Shown: one piece after another, positions 35,069 through 43,476 of the stretch | How the letters are laid out: each line of letters opens with the position of its first letter | How positions within the stretch are numbered: position 1 is the first letter of the stretch | Origin: an uncultured bacterium | Lineage (GTDB): Bacteria; Bipolaricaulota; Bipolaricaulia; UBA7950; UBA9294 | Direction of reading: 5' to 3' | DNA length: 64,000 nucleotides | NCBI GenBank assembly: GCA_903857865.1 | Contig: CAIOGO010000014.1 | Span: 124,001-188,000 of the forward strand | Notes under the pieces: model-generated | Database searches by the model: none | Seen by the model: the letters and a program-made list of their open reading frames with translations, nothing else | What the model was told of the DNA's origin: nothing | Program-made: the position numbers and the translations under genes

Positions 35069-36928
35069 TTAGGCAACACGCGCAAGGAGACCATTTGCTC
35101 TTCTGAAAAGCTCCTCGAAGCGATCCATGGTCTCGCTGTCTATTTCCTTGAGCAGCTCCACCTGATGCTCGAGGAGGTAGCGGGCTGGTTGGTAGTGGTC
35201 AAATGACGCACTCGTCGCCATTTCCACCCGCTTCAGGATACGCCCCTTGGTCGTGAGCTGGCTCTCTTTGACTGATACGGTGCCAGAGCGGTTGAGCAGA
35301 CCGAGGTAGAAGTCCACCGCGAAGAGGTCCTCGATGTCCGCCTCGGCCGTGCGAGTGAGTTCGGTCAGGGGAATGAGCTTCTCACCGGCGATGATCCCTC
35401 GCTCGACGAGCGAATTCACCCTCTGGCTTCCGCCCGCGGATACCTCCAAGACGACCGCCACGTTGAGCTGCGCGCCAAGGAGGGCGATGAACGTCGGGAT
35501 CTTGTCCAGTCCGCCAACGGGCACAATGACCCAACGCGGATCGAGGTGCGTGCGCCTGACGCCCTGAAGGTGTCCGCTCATCACCTTGAGATACAGGTAG
35601 TCGGCCGGGCCCTCAACAACGAGGTTGTCCGGCCCTAGGAAGAGGGTCTGCGCCAAGTCGTACCCGAGGGCTGCCTGAAGCGGGAAGCGTGTGTCCTTTG
35701 ATGTCGAGAGCACGTCGGCGCTCACCTTTGTGCCTGCCTGGTCTACGTCCTCCACAGTACGCACCCGCTGAAGCTGATTCGCCTCAACCATGAATGGCGA
35801 GTGCGTCGTGTAGATAACCTGGTGTTCTGTTGCGAGCCGCTCGCTGATGAAGCGAAGCAGGTCAGCCTGGGCGGCCGCGTGCAGTCCCAGCCCAGGCTCA
35901 TCGAGTAATAGGACCATCTTCTCTCGGCTTCGGTATTCCGAGAACGCCGCAAGAAACGAGAAGAACCATATAAAGCCGTGCGACCGCTCACCAAAGTTGA
36001 GTGTGACCCGGTGCCGCTGGTTACGAACGCGGATATCGAGGAAGGGAGGCTGCCCGAGTTGATCGACAGGCGACTTGAAATCGACGTCCAACTCGATGGA
36101 GAGATCCTTGTTCTGGCTCCAGTACTCGAAAACCTCATCGGTGAGTTGGTTGGCGGCAGCTTCAAGCGACGCCTTCCGCGCCTCGTACTTCGCCTCGATG
36201 AACTCCTTGCTCTGAACACCGGCGAGCCGGAGGAGGGACAGGGTCGTCCGCTCGCCAGGTCCGAGTTGGTCCTCCGCGGTCTGCTGGAGCTTCGGGATCG
36301 AGACGCGACCAGGCATGATGTTGTACTCGTCGAAGTACAGGAACTTCGGGAGCCGCTTGGCCAGTGCGCTCTGGATCTCCTGAGAGAGGTTCCTCCCCTT
36401 GATCTCTCGTGCGAAGGCGGCAACTGCGTCCGGCGCGCCTGTCTGAGCTTCTAGCCGCTCCCTGAGCTCCTGGATCGAGGTGACTCCATCGGACAGGCTA
36501 GAGTCCAGGCCTGCGTCAACTACCAAGCGCTCGACCAATCGCTCCTCGTCGATTGGTGGACTACACACCAGCTTGTTCTCGTAGTCTCTGCGAATGATCA
36601 CGTCAACCCCTGACAGTGCCCCTTCGCCAGCCACCTCCTCTACTGCCTTGACGTCACCCTGCTCTAGCGTGAAGTTGGCCTCAACGACGACGGTGCTCGG
36701 GATGAATTCGCGGTCGCGCGTGTAGGTCCTGCGCGGGTAGTCGCGAAGCCCGTTGAACGTCTCCGGGTGGCCCATAGACAGGGGGTTCAACCGGTAGAGG
36801 GCCTCTAGGAACGCCGTCTTCCCGCTCTCGTTCTTCCCAACCAAGCACGTTTCCTTCCGGTCGAACTCCACCACGCCGGAGTCGGTGACGCTCTTGTACT
36901 GCCTTACGTGAGCTGACTTGAGCAACAC
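35069..36928 (-). CDS. OLD-family ATP-dependent endonuclease with altered TOPRIM site
   Basis: A 619-aa protein with an ABC-type ATPase and a TOPRIM-like C-terminal part. Walker A is GKNESGKT (residues 31-38). Walker B VLLLDEPGLGLH is near 340, followed by the H-loop region VIYTTHSPFMV near 370. The TOPRIM entry glutamate is present in NLVVEGPADYLYL (near 437). The usual acidic DxD pair is replaced by LEVSAGG near 491, so nuclease activity may be altered or lost. OLD proteins act in phage defence, alone or as GajA in Gabija; no UvrD-like GajB lies next to it. The GTG start follows GAGGAGG. Short repeats flank the gene. Confidence 0.82.
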   Translation of the reverse strand: MLLKSAHVRQYKSVTDSGVVEFDRKETCLVGKNESGKTAFLEALYRLNPLSMGHPETFNGLRDYPRRTYTRDREFIPSTVVVEANFTLEQGDVKAVEEVAGEGALSGVDVIIRRDYENKLVCSPPIDEERLVERLVVDAGLDSSLSDGVTSIQELRERLEAQTGAPDAVAAFAREIKGRNLSQEIQSALAKRLPKFLYFDEYNIMPGRVSIPKLQQTAEDQLGPGERTTLSLLRLAGVQSKEFIEAKYEARKASLEAAANQLTDEVFEYWSQNKDLSIELDVDFKSPVDQLGQPPFLDIRVRNQRHRVTLNFGERSHGFIWFFSFLAAFSEYRSREKMVLLLDEPGLGLHAAAQADLLRFISERLATEHQVIYTTHSPFMVEANQLQRVRTVEDVDQAGTKVSADVLSTSKDTRFPLQAALGYDLAQTLFLGPDNLVVEGPADYLYLKVMSGHLQGVRRTHLDPRWVIVPVGGLDKIPTFIALLGAQLNVAVVLEVSAGGSQRVNSLVERGIIAGEKLIPLTELTRTAEADIEDLFAVDFYLGLLNRSGTVSVKESQLTTKGRILKRVEMATSASFDHYQPARYLLEHQVELLKEIDSETMDRFEELFRRANGLLARVA

Positions 36929-37075
36929 TTCCGTCCTCCTCGAAAGAACAGCCAGCTTCGGCCGTGCTACCTAGCAGCGACTAGTGGGGGGATTCGCGAC
37001 CTGGCAAGTCGACCCGCTCGTCGCCTCACCTTCCCTCCCACCACTATTCACGATTCCCACATCCCTAGATGCTCA

Positions 37076-37131
37076 CATGAGTATTCTTGTCAGACACCCT
37101 ACAGCCCCGGGCCTCCTTGGTCAAGTCGGCG
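37076..37131. repeat. Short imperfect repeat, right copy flanking the OLD gene
   Basis: This is the partner of 34656-34711, in the same orientation. Together they bracket the OLD gene and may mark the edges of an inserted cassette. Confidence 0.5.
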
Positions 37132-37158
37132 GGACCAAAGGCAACGGGGTCTTGCGAT

Positions 37159-37510
37159 CACGCATCCTGGAGTCGCCCAGCGCCGTCAACTCACTGCCGG
37201 GGGCAGCTCTCTACTCTTGCAGTCCCAGTGGATGCTCGAAGGCGCACCCTTCTCGCGTGAATCGGCTCTCGCGCACGAGGAGCGCCAGGACGCGGCCGAC
37301 GATCGCACCATGACCAGCACTCTTCACCATCTCGCAATGGTCACACGCGTTCGCAGAACGGACCGGCAGGCCTCACCGCTGCCAAACGTTAGCCAGCTGG
37401 CGCTTACAGTTGCAGGCGACAACGCGCCCTTCGTTCGCACCAACTTCCCCGCACTTCCCGGTTCTCGTAGCCCTGCCGCGATGTGTGATGGCAAGCATCT
37501 GGCCCTCTCG
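37159..37510. repeat. Long direct repeat, copy 1 (upstream of SIR2 gene)
   Basis: About 350 bases, matching 40856-41211 in the same orientation at roughly 80-90% identity by eye. It starts with CACGCATCCTGGAGTCGCCC and ends near a CGCAAG/GGCAAG block. Neither copy has a convincing gene. The pair brackets the SIR2 gene. Confidence 0.85.
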
Positions 37511-37718
37511 CCCTCGCGTCCACTCAGGGCATCGCCAGGTGCACCCCAAGCCTGAGCTGCAAGAACAAGGCCTTGACGCCGACGGCTTCGGCAGAACTTG
37601 ACGGTGAAGCCAATCGTCGCAGCTGCTACGCTGCGACGTGCTTGCTTGCGTGCCTGGCAGCCGCTAGCCTGTCTTTAGGATTCAAGGTACGTGGGTTAGT
37701 CGGGCGGAGGAGGGGGAT

Positions 37719-40541
37719 GTGTTCCATTCCCGTGTCGTAGAGGTTCTCAATTCAGGCACCGCGTGGGCCTTCCTTGGAAGTGGGGTGTGCGCAGACGCAG
37801 GGCTCCCAACCTGGGGTGGGCTAGTCGACGCAGTACTTGCACGTGTCCCAGGTGGCGCTCGCGATGCAATTGAGCATGACCCCCTCTACCTGCGAGCAGT
37901 ACGCGATGGTCGCCATGATTCACGTTTTGCCAGAATCCAGGCACACGTCGGCAGATCCGACTTGGAGCACATCGTGGAGACCGTCCTTGAAGCGGGCCAA
38001 GAGCCTGGCTGGCTACATCAGACCCTCGCCGACCTTCCTTTCCGTAGCTACATAACCACGAATTACGATCCTCTGCTCGAGGCCGCTCTGCGGTCAAAGG
38101 GATTGCACGGCTGGGCATCAGTCGGCAACACTCCCGAAGAGATCCGGAAGCTTGCAGGAAACCCCGAGCGCGTCATATGGCACCTGCACGGCTGCCTCGG
38201 AGGCGACCCACGGATTTCGAGGCTAGTTCTCACCGACGCGGACTATGATGACGTCTATCTAGCAGAGGATTCACCGGCAAGCCTCGCGTTACGATCGCTG
38301 TTTCTGATGGCACCGGTCGTCTTCGTCGGCTTCAGCTTCACTGATCCCGAAGTCTCGCGGGTGCTCCGCCGTGTCGGGCGCCTTGCCAGTCCAGAACGTC
38401 CCCTCATTGCCTTCGTCCCGGACCTCTCTGGACCAGAACACGAGGCTGAGCGCGATGATTTCCTCACCAGGTACAACATCGATGTCATCCCGTACGAGGC
38501 GGCCAACGGCTCGCATGCAGCCCTCCGCTCCACGCTTGACCTCCATTCGGCCTTCGTGCTCAAGAGATCCCTACGATTCGGCCACCCACGGCGCGCTGTC
38601 CCGTCCTTCGATCCAGAAACGACGAGCCTCATGCTCTACAACGAGCTTGTCATCGGGCCGAGCTCAAACCATGCGAGCAGTGTGTTGGAGGGACTGCTCA
38701 GAGCGCGAGTCATTGCGCTGCTTACGCACCAAGGCTCACTGTCACTACTGGATCTTGACAGCGATCTTCGGGGCAGAACCTCGCTCTTGGTTGAGCCCGC
38801 GGGTTCGAATGGAGGCGCTTGCTCGTTCCTCGCCAACGTCGTAGGCCAGCTTGTGGCCGAGCGTGTCGTGTCAGTCGAGATGATGCCGGCGGGCCAGCGC
38901 TACGCTCTCACACCCGAGTGGCAGAGGAAGGCCGAACAACGTAGCGCCCGAGCAGCCCTTCTTGCTTCGCAGTTCGCCGAGTCACTGCGTGGTCGCACAT
39001 TGGCAATGGGCGGCGAGACCGGCGAACCCGTAGAGAGGGTCGTCGCCGTCGCTACAGCTTTCCTCGGAGAATGCGTGAAGCGGCGGGCAATTGGGACCGC
39101 AATGACCCTTGCCGCGCGAGAGGAACCACAACAACGCTTCCACATTGTCGCCCTGCTTCAGGCTCTTCCTGATTTCATGGCGCAGCTATCGTCTGCGGCA
39201 GAGGCTTATCTGCTCAGTCGGCTCGTCCGCGATGTCTTGACGTCGCCGAGTGAGGCCGAGCGCATTCACCTCGGCCTCGCCCTCCAGGCTGCCTTCGGGG
39301 CGCAACTCCTTGGGTGCGCCCCGGACGCCGTCCGGGCACGCCTCGACGACCTCTCATCGACACTCTTCCTGATTGATTCGACAACCCTGATACCGTACCT
39401 GGCGAAAGGATGTGTCGCCCATGAGGCGGCCCGCTTCCTCCTCCAACGGCTTACATCGATGGGCTGCGAAGTTGCGACACTGACGTCGCTCGCCGAGGAG
39501 GTCGCAGAGCACGCGCGCTATGCGATGCACAGAGTCTCGGCACAGACTGGCAGCCCCGATCTCTCCACTCTCAAGGCAATCACGGGAAGGGCGGGAGGCA
39601 GATCAAATGAGTTCTTGAACGGCTTCCTCACCGAGATCTCAAAGGGCACGGTGCAACCTGATCTGTCGGCCTATCTTGGCGCCTCCTGCCGTGTCCCAGT
39701 CTCGCGTACGAGCTGCTCTGCACAGCATGTTCAGGAAGCCTTGAGGCTCAATGGAATCGCCTGCTTGAGCTTTCAGGATTGGCCCGACTTCCAAGGCGAG
39801 TTCTGGGCGGAGCGGGAGGCTGTCGCTGGCGAGATCGCCCGTCGGCGTAAGCAACTTGGCAACTTCAAGCATGACCGCCAGACGCGCGCCGAGGCGGAAT
39901 CGCTGATCGTCGTACGGGAGTCGAGGAACCAACAACTAGGCACGTTGTCGGGCGCCGTGCCGCGTGCCGTCCGAAACGCCTACTTCGTCTCCCGCAGCAG
40001 GGTCATAGACGACGTTGCAAGGCCGACCTTGCCTGTGACAATGCGGCCTGAGGCAATAACCCAGTGGGTTGCAACCCTGGCTCCTTGCGACATGGCAGAG
40101 CTAGCTAGCACGTTCGACTTAGTACTCCTCGAACTGGCTGAGCAAGGGTTCCGCGTGATTGAGGATCGCACGCTCTTGACAGTCTTCGGTCCACTGGTCG
40201 ATGCATCCCGAGATCGCCTGCCCGAGATCAGACTGCGCTATTCCACGCTGCTGGCCAACCGACTTGGGGAGGACCCATCCCGGGCATTCGCCGAAGTTCC
40301 GGACCTTGAGTTGCCAGTAGCAACAGAGTCCTTCTATGCCCAACTCGCGGAGTCGCTTGAGCGGCGGGCACTCAAGTCGGAGGCCGTCGCGCCACTTAAC
40401 AAGAGCGAGAGGGCACGACTGACAAAGCTTGAGAGTGACGCGCGAGCTCGCACCCAGCGGAAGCAGCGGAGGAAGAAGACCCCTGAGGCACGTAAGAGAG
40501 CCAAGCGGAAGCGCAAGAAGGCGCGAAGGAAGCGAAAGTAG
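37719..40541 (+). CDS. SIR2-domain defence-type protein with probable PIN-like domain and basic tail
   Basis: A 940-aa protein. The N-terminal SIR2-like domain (about 1-265) shows FLGSGVCADAGLPTW (18-32), TTNYD (113-117, catalytic-type Asn115), WHLHG (154-158) and FVGFSFTDP (202-210). It fits the SIR2 NADases of anti-phage systems. A winged-helix-like stretch lies near 370-410. From 547 the pattern FLIDSTTLIPYL (D553), then EVATLTSLAEEVAEH (E593/E594), resembles a PIN nuclease core; this is weaker. The last 30 residues are almost all Arg and Lys, as in nucleic-acid-binding tails. The GTG start has GGAGGAGG upstream. It sits alone between two ~350-base direct repeats. Role in defence by NAD depletion and RNA cleavage is inferred. 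Confidence 0.8.
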   Translation: MFHSRVVEVLNSGTAWAFLGSGVCADAGLPTWGGLVDAVLARVPGGARDAIEHDPLYLRAVRDGRHDSRFARIQAHVGRSDLEHIVETVLEAGQEPGWLHQTLADLPFRSYITTNYDPLLEAALRSKGLHGWASVGNTPEEIRKLAGNPERVIWHLHGCLGGDPRISRLVLTDADYDDVYLAEDSPASLALRSLFLMAPVVFVGFSFTDPEVSRVLRRVGRLASPERPLIAFVPDLSGPEHEAERDDFLTRYNIDVIPYEAANGSHAALRSTLDLHSAFVLKRSLRFGHPRRAVPSFDPETTSLMLYNELVIGPSSNHASSVLEGLLRARVIALLTHQGSLSLLDLDSDLRGRTSLLVEPAGSNGGACSFLANVVGQLVAERVVSVEMMPAGQRYALTPEWQRKAEQRSARAALLASQFAESLRGRTLAMGGETGEPVERVVAVATAFLGECVKRRAIGTAMTLAAREEPQQRFHIVALLQALPDFMAQLSSAAEAYLLSRLVRDVLTSPSEAERIHLGLALQAAFGAQLLGCAPDAVRARLDDLSSTLFLIDSTTLIPYLAKGCVAHEAARFLLQRLTSMGCEVATLTSLAEEVAEHARYAMHRVSAQTGSPDLSTLKAITGRAGGRSNEFLNGFLTEISKGTVQPDLSAYLGASCRVPVSRTSCSAQHVQEALRLNGIACLSFQDWPDFQGEFWAEREAVAGEIARRRKQLGNFKHDRQTRAEAESLIVVRESRNQQLGTLSGAVPRAVRNAYFVSRSRVIDDVARPTLPVTMRPEAITQWVATLAPCDMAELASTFDLVLLELAEQGFRVIEDRTLLTVFGPLVDASRDRLPEIRLRYSTLLANRLGEDPSRAFAEVPDLELPVATESFYAQLAESLERRALKSEAVAPLNKSERARLTKLESDARARTQRKQRRKKTPEARKRAKRKRKKARRKRK

Positions 40542-40597
40542 AAACGTCGGGGTCACATCTTGAGATCCAGCGTTGGATTCTAGCGAATTCCGACAGG

Positions 40598-40691
40598 AAT
40601 CGGGGGACACATACCTCAATTCCGCAGCCCGCTCGGAGGAGTGGCATATGCGGCGGGAAGCAACTGGGAATAAGGTATGTGTCCCCCGATT
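40598..40691. repeat. Inverted-repeat element with 19-bp perfect arms
   Basis: AATCGGGGGACACATACCT (40598-40616) is the exact reverse complement of 40673-40691, leaving a 56-base loop with weak further pairing. The form and the GGGGGACACATACCT sequence recall hairpins tied to REP-associated (Y1) transposases in environmental genomes; no transposase lies nearby. It could also act as a terminator for the SIR2 gene, 57 bases downstream of its stop. Confidence 0.8.
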
Positions 40692-40855
40692 GTCATCGCC
40701 CACAGCACGTCCGGCCGGTGTCATCTCGGACCACGGGCCCGTTGTCCTCGACCTCTCGCTCTCTGCTGCGGTCGCAACCGACCGCGCCGTGGCCGTCTTG
40801 AGCCTGAATGCCCCCGAGGGGATTCGGGACAGGTGTGAGGTTCAAATCTTGAGAG

Positions 40856-41211
40856 CACGCATCCTGGAGTCGCCCAGAGCCGTCAACCCCCTGCCGGGGA
40901 CAGCTCTCAGCTGTTGCAGTCCCGCCGGATGATCGAGGATGTGCTCTTGTGCTTGCGTGAATCGACTCTCTCGTGCAAAGAGCGCCAGGGCGCGGCCGAC
41001 GATCGATCGCACCATGACCAGCCACTCTTCACCATCTCGTAACGGTCACACGCGTTCCCAATCGGTCTCGCAGGCTTCGCCGCTGCCAAGCTGTGGACGG
41101 ACGGCGTTTCCATCTGCAGGCGACAACGCGCCCTTCGTTCGCGCCAACTTCCCCACACTTCCCGGTTCTCACAGCCCTGCCGTGATATGTCATCGCAAGA
41201 TCTGACCCTCC
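40856..41211. repeat. Long direct repeat, copy 2 (downstream of SIR2 gene)
   Basis: Partner of 37159-37510, in the same orientation, with several small insertions and deletions. The most conserved part is the last 80 bases (GCAGGCGACAACGCGCCCTT onward). The distance between copies is about 3.7 kb and contains only the SIR2 gene and the inverted-repeat element. Confidence 0.85.
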
Positions 41212-41284
41212 GGCCGCGCAGCCCAACAGCCCAGGCTCGGTTTGCTGGGCGCCCGCCGTGTCGATAGAGTGGCCTCGAACCGCC

Positions 41285-41707
41285 ATGGCCAAGAGACTCT
41301 CCGTCATCGACGTCGACCGTTGCGTCGGCTGTCAGCTTTGCATCTATGCTTGCGCCCGCCGTGAGGGTCATGCCGGGACGGAGGGCGCGCGCATCGACGT
41401 GCGATCGGCCGGCGGGATGCGCCGCGGGTTCGTCGTCATCGTCTGCCGCGCCTGCGACGATCCCCCGTGCGCGCGAGCTTGTACGACGGGAGCACTCGTT
41501 CCGCGGGACGGCGGGGGCGTTCGATGGGCCGCCGACCAGTGCACCGCCTGCGGCGCGTGTCGTGAGGCGTGCCCGTTCGGCGCGATCCAACGGGACAGCG
41601 AGGATCACCCGCTCGTCTGCGTCTACTGCGGCACCTGCGCCCGCTACTGCCCGCACGGCGTCCTCGCGCTCGAGGAGATTGAGAGGTCAGACGATGCTGC
41701 CCGGTGA
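41285..41707 (+). CDS. Poly-4Fe-4S ferredoxin paired with AOR
   Basis: A 140-aa iron-sulphur protein of the DmsB/CooF-like type with four cysteine groups: CVGCQLCIYAC, CRACDDPPCARAC, CTACGACREACP and CVYCGTCARYCP, enough for up to four 4Fe-4S clusters. It overlaps the downstream AOR gene by 14 bases, so it is almost certainly the electron-transfer subunit of that enzyme, as in WOR5-type or YdhY/YdhV pairs. The start at 41285 is chosen by similarity; an in-frame GTG at 41258 would add nine residues. The ribosome binding site is weak. Confidence 0.88.
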   Translation: MAKRLSVIDVDRCVGCQLCIYACARREGHAGTEGARIDVRSAGGMRRGFVVIVCRACDDPPCARACTTGALVPRDGGGVRWAADQCTACGACREACPFGAIQRDSEDHPLVCVYCGTCARYCPHGVLALEEIERSDDAAR

Positions 41708-43463
41708 CCCCCTCGCGCGCGTCCTCACCATTGACCTTTCGGCGCAGCGTTTCGAGATCGCGGAGCGTCGTGACCTCTTCGAGGAGTCGCTCGGCGGGGC
41801 CGGCGTCGCCGTGCGGATCCTGGAGGAGGAGTGCCCGCGGGATGCCGATCCTCTGGGCCCGGAGAACCCCATCGTCTTCGCGGTCGGGCCGCTCGTCGGC
41901 CTCTTCCCGCTTGCGTCGAAGACGGTGGCGATGTTCAAGTCGCCGCACACAGGCAATCTTGGGGAGAGCCACGCCGGCGGCCGCAGCGCAACCTCCATCC
42001 GCCTCGCCGGCTACGGCGCCATCGTGATCCGCGGCGCCAGCCCGTCGCCGACCTATCTCGTGATTGACGGGGACCGCGTTCACTTCCGCGACGCGTCCGC
42101 GTTGTGGGGCCTCCAATCGAGCGCCACCGTCGGGCGCGTCCTGCGTGAGCGCGAGGCCGGATCCGGCCACCGCTCGATCCTGCGCATCGGTCCGGCCGGC
42201 GAACGCAGGGTCTCCTACGCCGGCGTGATCACCGAGACGTATCGCCACTTCGGCCGTCTCGGCCTCGGCGCCGTCTTCGGAAGCAAGCGGCTCAAGGCCA
42301 TCGTCATCGTCGGCCGTCGCTCCTTGCCCGTCGCCGACCCGGTCAGTTACCGCCGCGTCTACGACGCGCTGTATGAAGCGGCAACGGCTTCCCCGATGAT
42401 GAGGAAGTACCACGACCTCGGGACGCCGATGAACGTCCTCCCGCTCAACGAACTTGGCGCGTTGCCGACTCGCAACCTGTGCGAGGCGCGATTCGACGGC
42501 GCCGCGGCGATATCCGGCGAGGCTTTGGCCGAGGGGTTTCTCGGGAGACGCCTCGCGTGCAGCCACTGCCCCGTCGCCTGCATCCACCTCGCCGCCCTGC
42601 GCACGCCCCACCCTAAGGAGCCCTACTTCTACAAGACGTCGATGCTCGCCTACGACTACGAGCTGATCTATGCCCTCGGCAGCATGCTCGGCATGGGGGA
42701 CCCCACGAGCCTACTTCTCCTGATGGACGAAGCCGAGGCGCAGGGTCTCGACGCCATCTCGACCGGCGTGTCGCTCGCCTGGGCGACCGAGGCGCGCGAA
42801 CGCGGGTTGGTATCGGACCAGGATCTGGACGGCGTACGGCTCGCGTGGGGCGATGGGGTCGCGTACCGAGACGCGGTGCGACGGATCGTATCGCAGCCAA
42901 CCGACCTCTACCGCGCGCTTGCCCGCGGCGTCGATGCGGCCGCCGCGGCGTATGGCGGCGAGGACTTCGCCCTCGCGTTCGGCGGAAACGAGATGGCCGG
43001 CTATCACACCGGCCCGGCCGGCTACCTCGGATTCCTCGTCGGGGCGCGCCACAGCCACCTCGACAACGCCGGCTACGCGATCGACCAGAAGAGGCTGGCG
43101 ACGGGTCTTCCGGCTGCGGATGACGCGATCATCGATGAGATCGTGGCCGAGGAAGAGTGGCGACAGGTCCTCGCGAGCCTCGTCGTCTGCTTCTTCGCGC
43201 GCGGGCTCTACACGCCGGACGTCACTCGCGACGCCCTCGCCTGTGCGGGCATCGAGGCAAACGAGGCGAGGCTGCGCGAGATCGGCACGGAGACTCTGCA
43301 GCGCAAATGGGCGTTCAAGCGCCACTGCGGCTTCGACCCCGCCTCGCTGCGCCTGCCGGAGAGGATCTTCGAGACCCCGTCGCCGTCCGGCACCATCGAT
43401 CGAAGCGTCGTAGAAGCCCATCTCCGCCAGTTCGCCGAGCGGACGACCGCAACGCCGCCGTAG
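41694..43463 (+). CDS. Aldehyde:ferredoxin oxidoreductase family protein (ferredoxin-paired)
   Basis: A 589-aa tungsten- or molybdenum-pterin enzyme. The 4Fe-4S ligands are C289, C292 and C296 in CSHCPVAC and C499 in VVCFFARG, matching CxxCxxxC...C of the AOR family. The N-terminal domain has the usual IDLSAQRFE start, GPENPIVFAVGPLVG and RLGLGAVFGSKRLKAIVI. It oxidises an aldehyde, or carries out a related two-electron reaction, passing electrons to the ferredoxin encoded just upstream. It is divergent from the two AORs at 54.9-58.7 kb. GAGAGG precedes the ATG. Confidence 0.9.
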   Translation: MLPGDPLARVLTIDLSAQRFEIAERRDLFEESLGGAGVAVRILEEECPRDADPLGPENPIVFAVGPLVGLFPLASKTVAMFKSPHTGNLGESHAGGRSATSIRLAGYGAIVIRGASPSPTYLVIDGDRVHFRDASALWGLQSSATVGRVLREREAGSGHRSILRIGPAGERRVSYAGVITETYRHFGRLGLGAVFGSKRLKAIVIVGRRSLPVADPVSYRRVYDALYEAATASPMMRKYHDLGTPMNVLPLNELGALPTRNLCEARFDGAAAISGEALAEGFLGRRLACSHCPVACIHLAALRTPHPKEPYFYKTSMLAYDYELIYALGSMLGMGDPTSLLLLMDEAEAQGLDAISTGVSLAWATEARERGLVSDQDLDGVRLAWGDGVAYRDAVRRIVSQPTDLYRALARGVDAAAAAYGGEDFALAFGGNEMAGYHTGPAGYLGFLVGARHSHLDNAGYAIDQKRLATGLPAADDAIIDEIVAEEEWRQVLASLVVCFFARGLYTPDVTRDALACAGIEANEARLREIGTETLQRKWAFKRHCGFDPASLRLPERIFETPSPSGTIDRSVVEAHLRQFAERTTATPP

Positions 43464-43476
43464 CGCGCCGGACGTC

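Larger units (their letters stand above)
36929..37718. other. 790-base gene-free stretch with repeats
   Basis: No gene is supported here. It separates the divergent OLD and SIR2 genes and contains the short repeat at 37076-37131 and the first long repeat copy at 37159-37510. The right end carries the ribosome binding site GGAGGAGG of the SIR2 gene. Open frames here look like chance and have no family signal. Confidence 0.5.
40542..41284. other. 743-base gene-free stretch after the SIR2 gene
   Basis: It holds the 19-base inverted-repeat element (40598-40691) and the second long repeat copy (40856-41211). I see no supported gene. It marks the right boundary of the defence island before the ferredoxin/AOR genes. 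Confidence 0.5.

Noticed and set aside
35063-35069. GCCTAAC on the minus strand at the end of the OLD gene, resembling an integron attC inverse core site
   Set aside because: No matching GTTRRRY core or paired inner arms were found in the following 100-150 bases, and no integrase is present. The match is likely chance at a stop codon.
25371-36928. A Gabija system formed by the OLD nuclease and the UvrD-like helicase
   Set aside because: GajA and GajB are normally adjacent. Here the two genes are about 7.7 kb apart with the whole restriction operon between, and the OLD protein has a changed TOPRIM site.
37159-37718. Possible small proteins inside the long repeat copies
   Set aside because: Open frames differ between the two copies, lack ribosome binding sites and show no conserved protein reading frame, so the repeats look non-coding.
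40838-40860. GGTTCAAATC-like T-arm that could indicate a tRNA
   Set aside because: The flanking bases do not form the T stem, and no D arm, anticodon arm or acceptor stem fits around it. A similar GGTTCGAAGCC near 23662 fails for the same reason.
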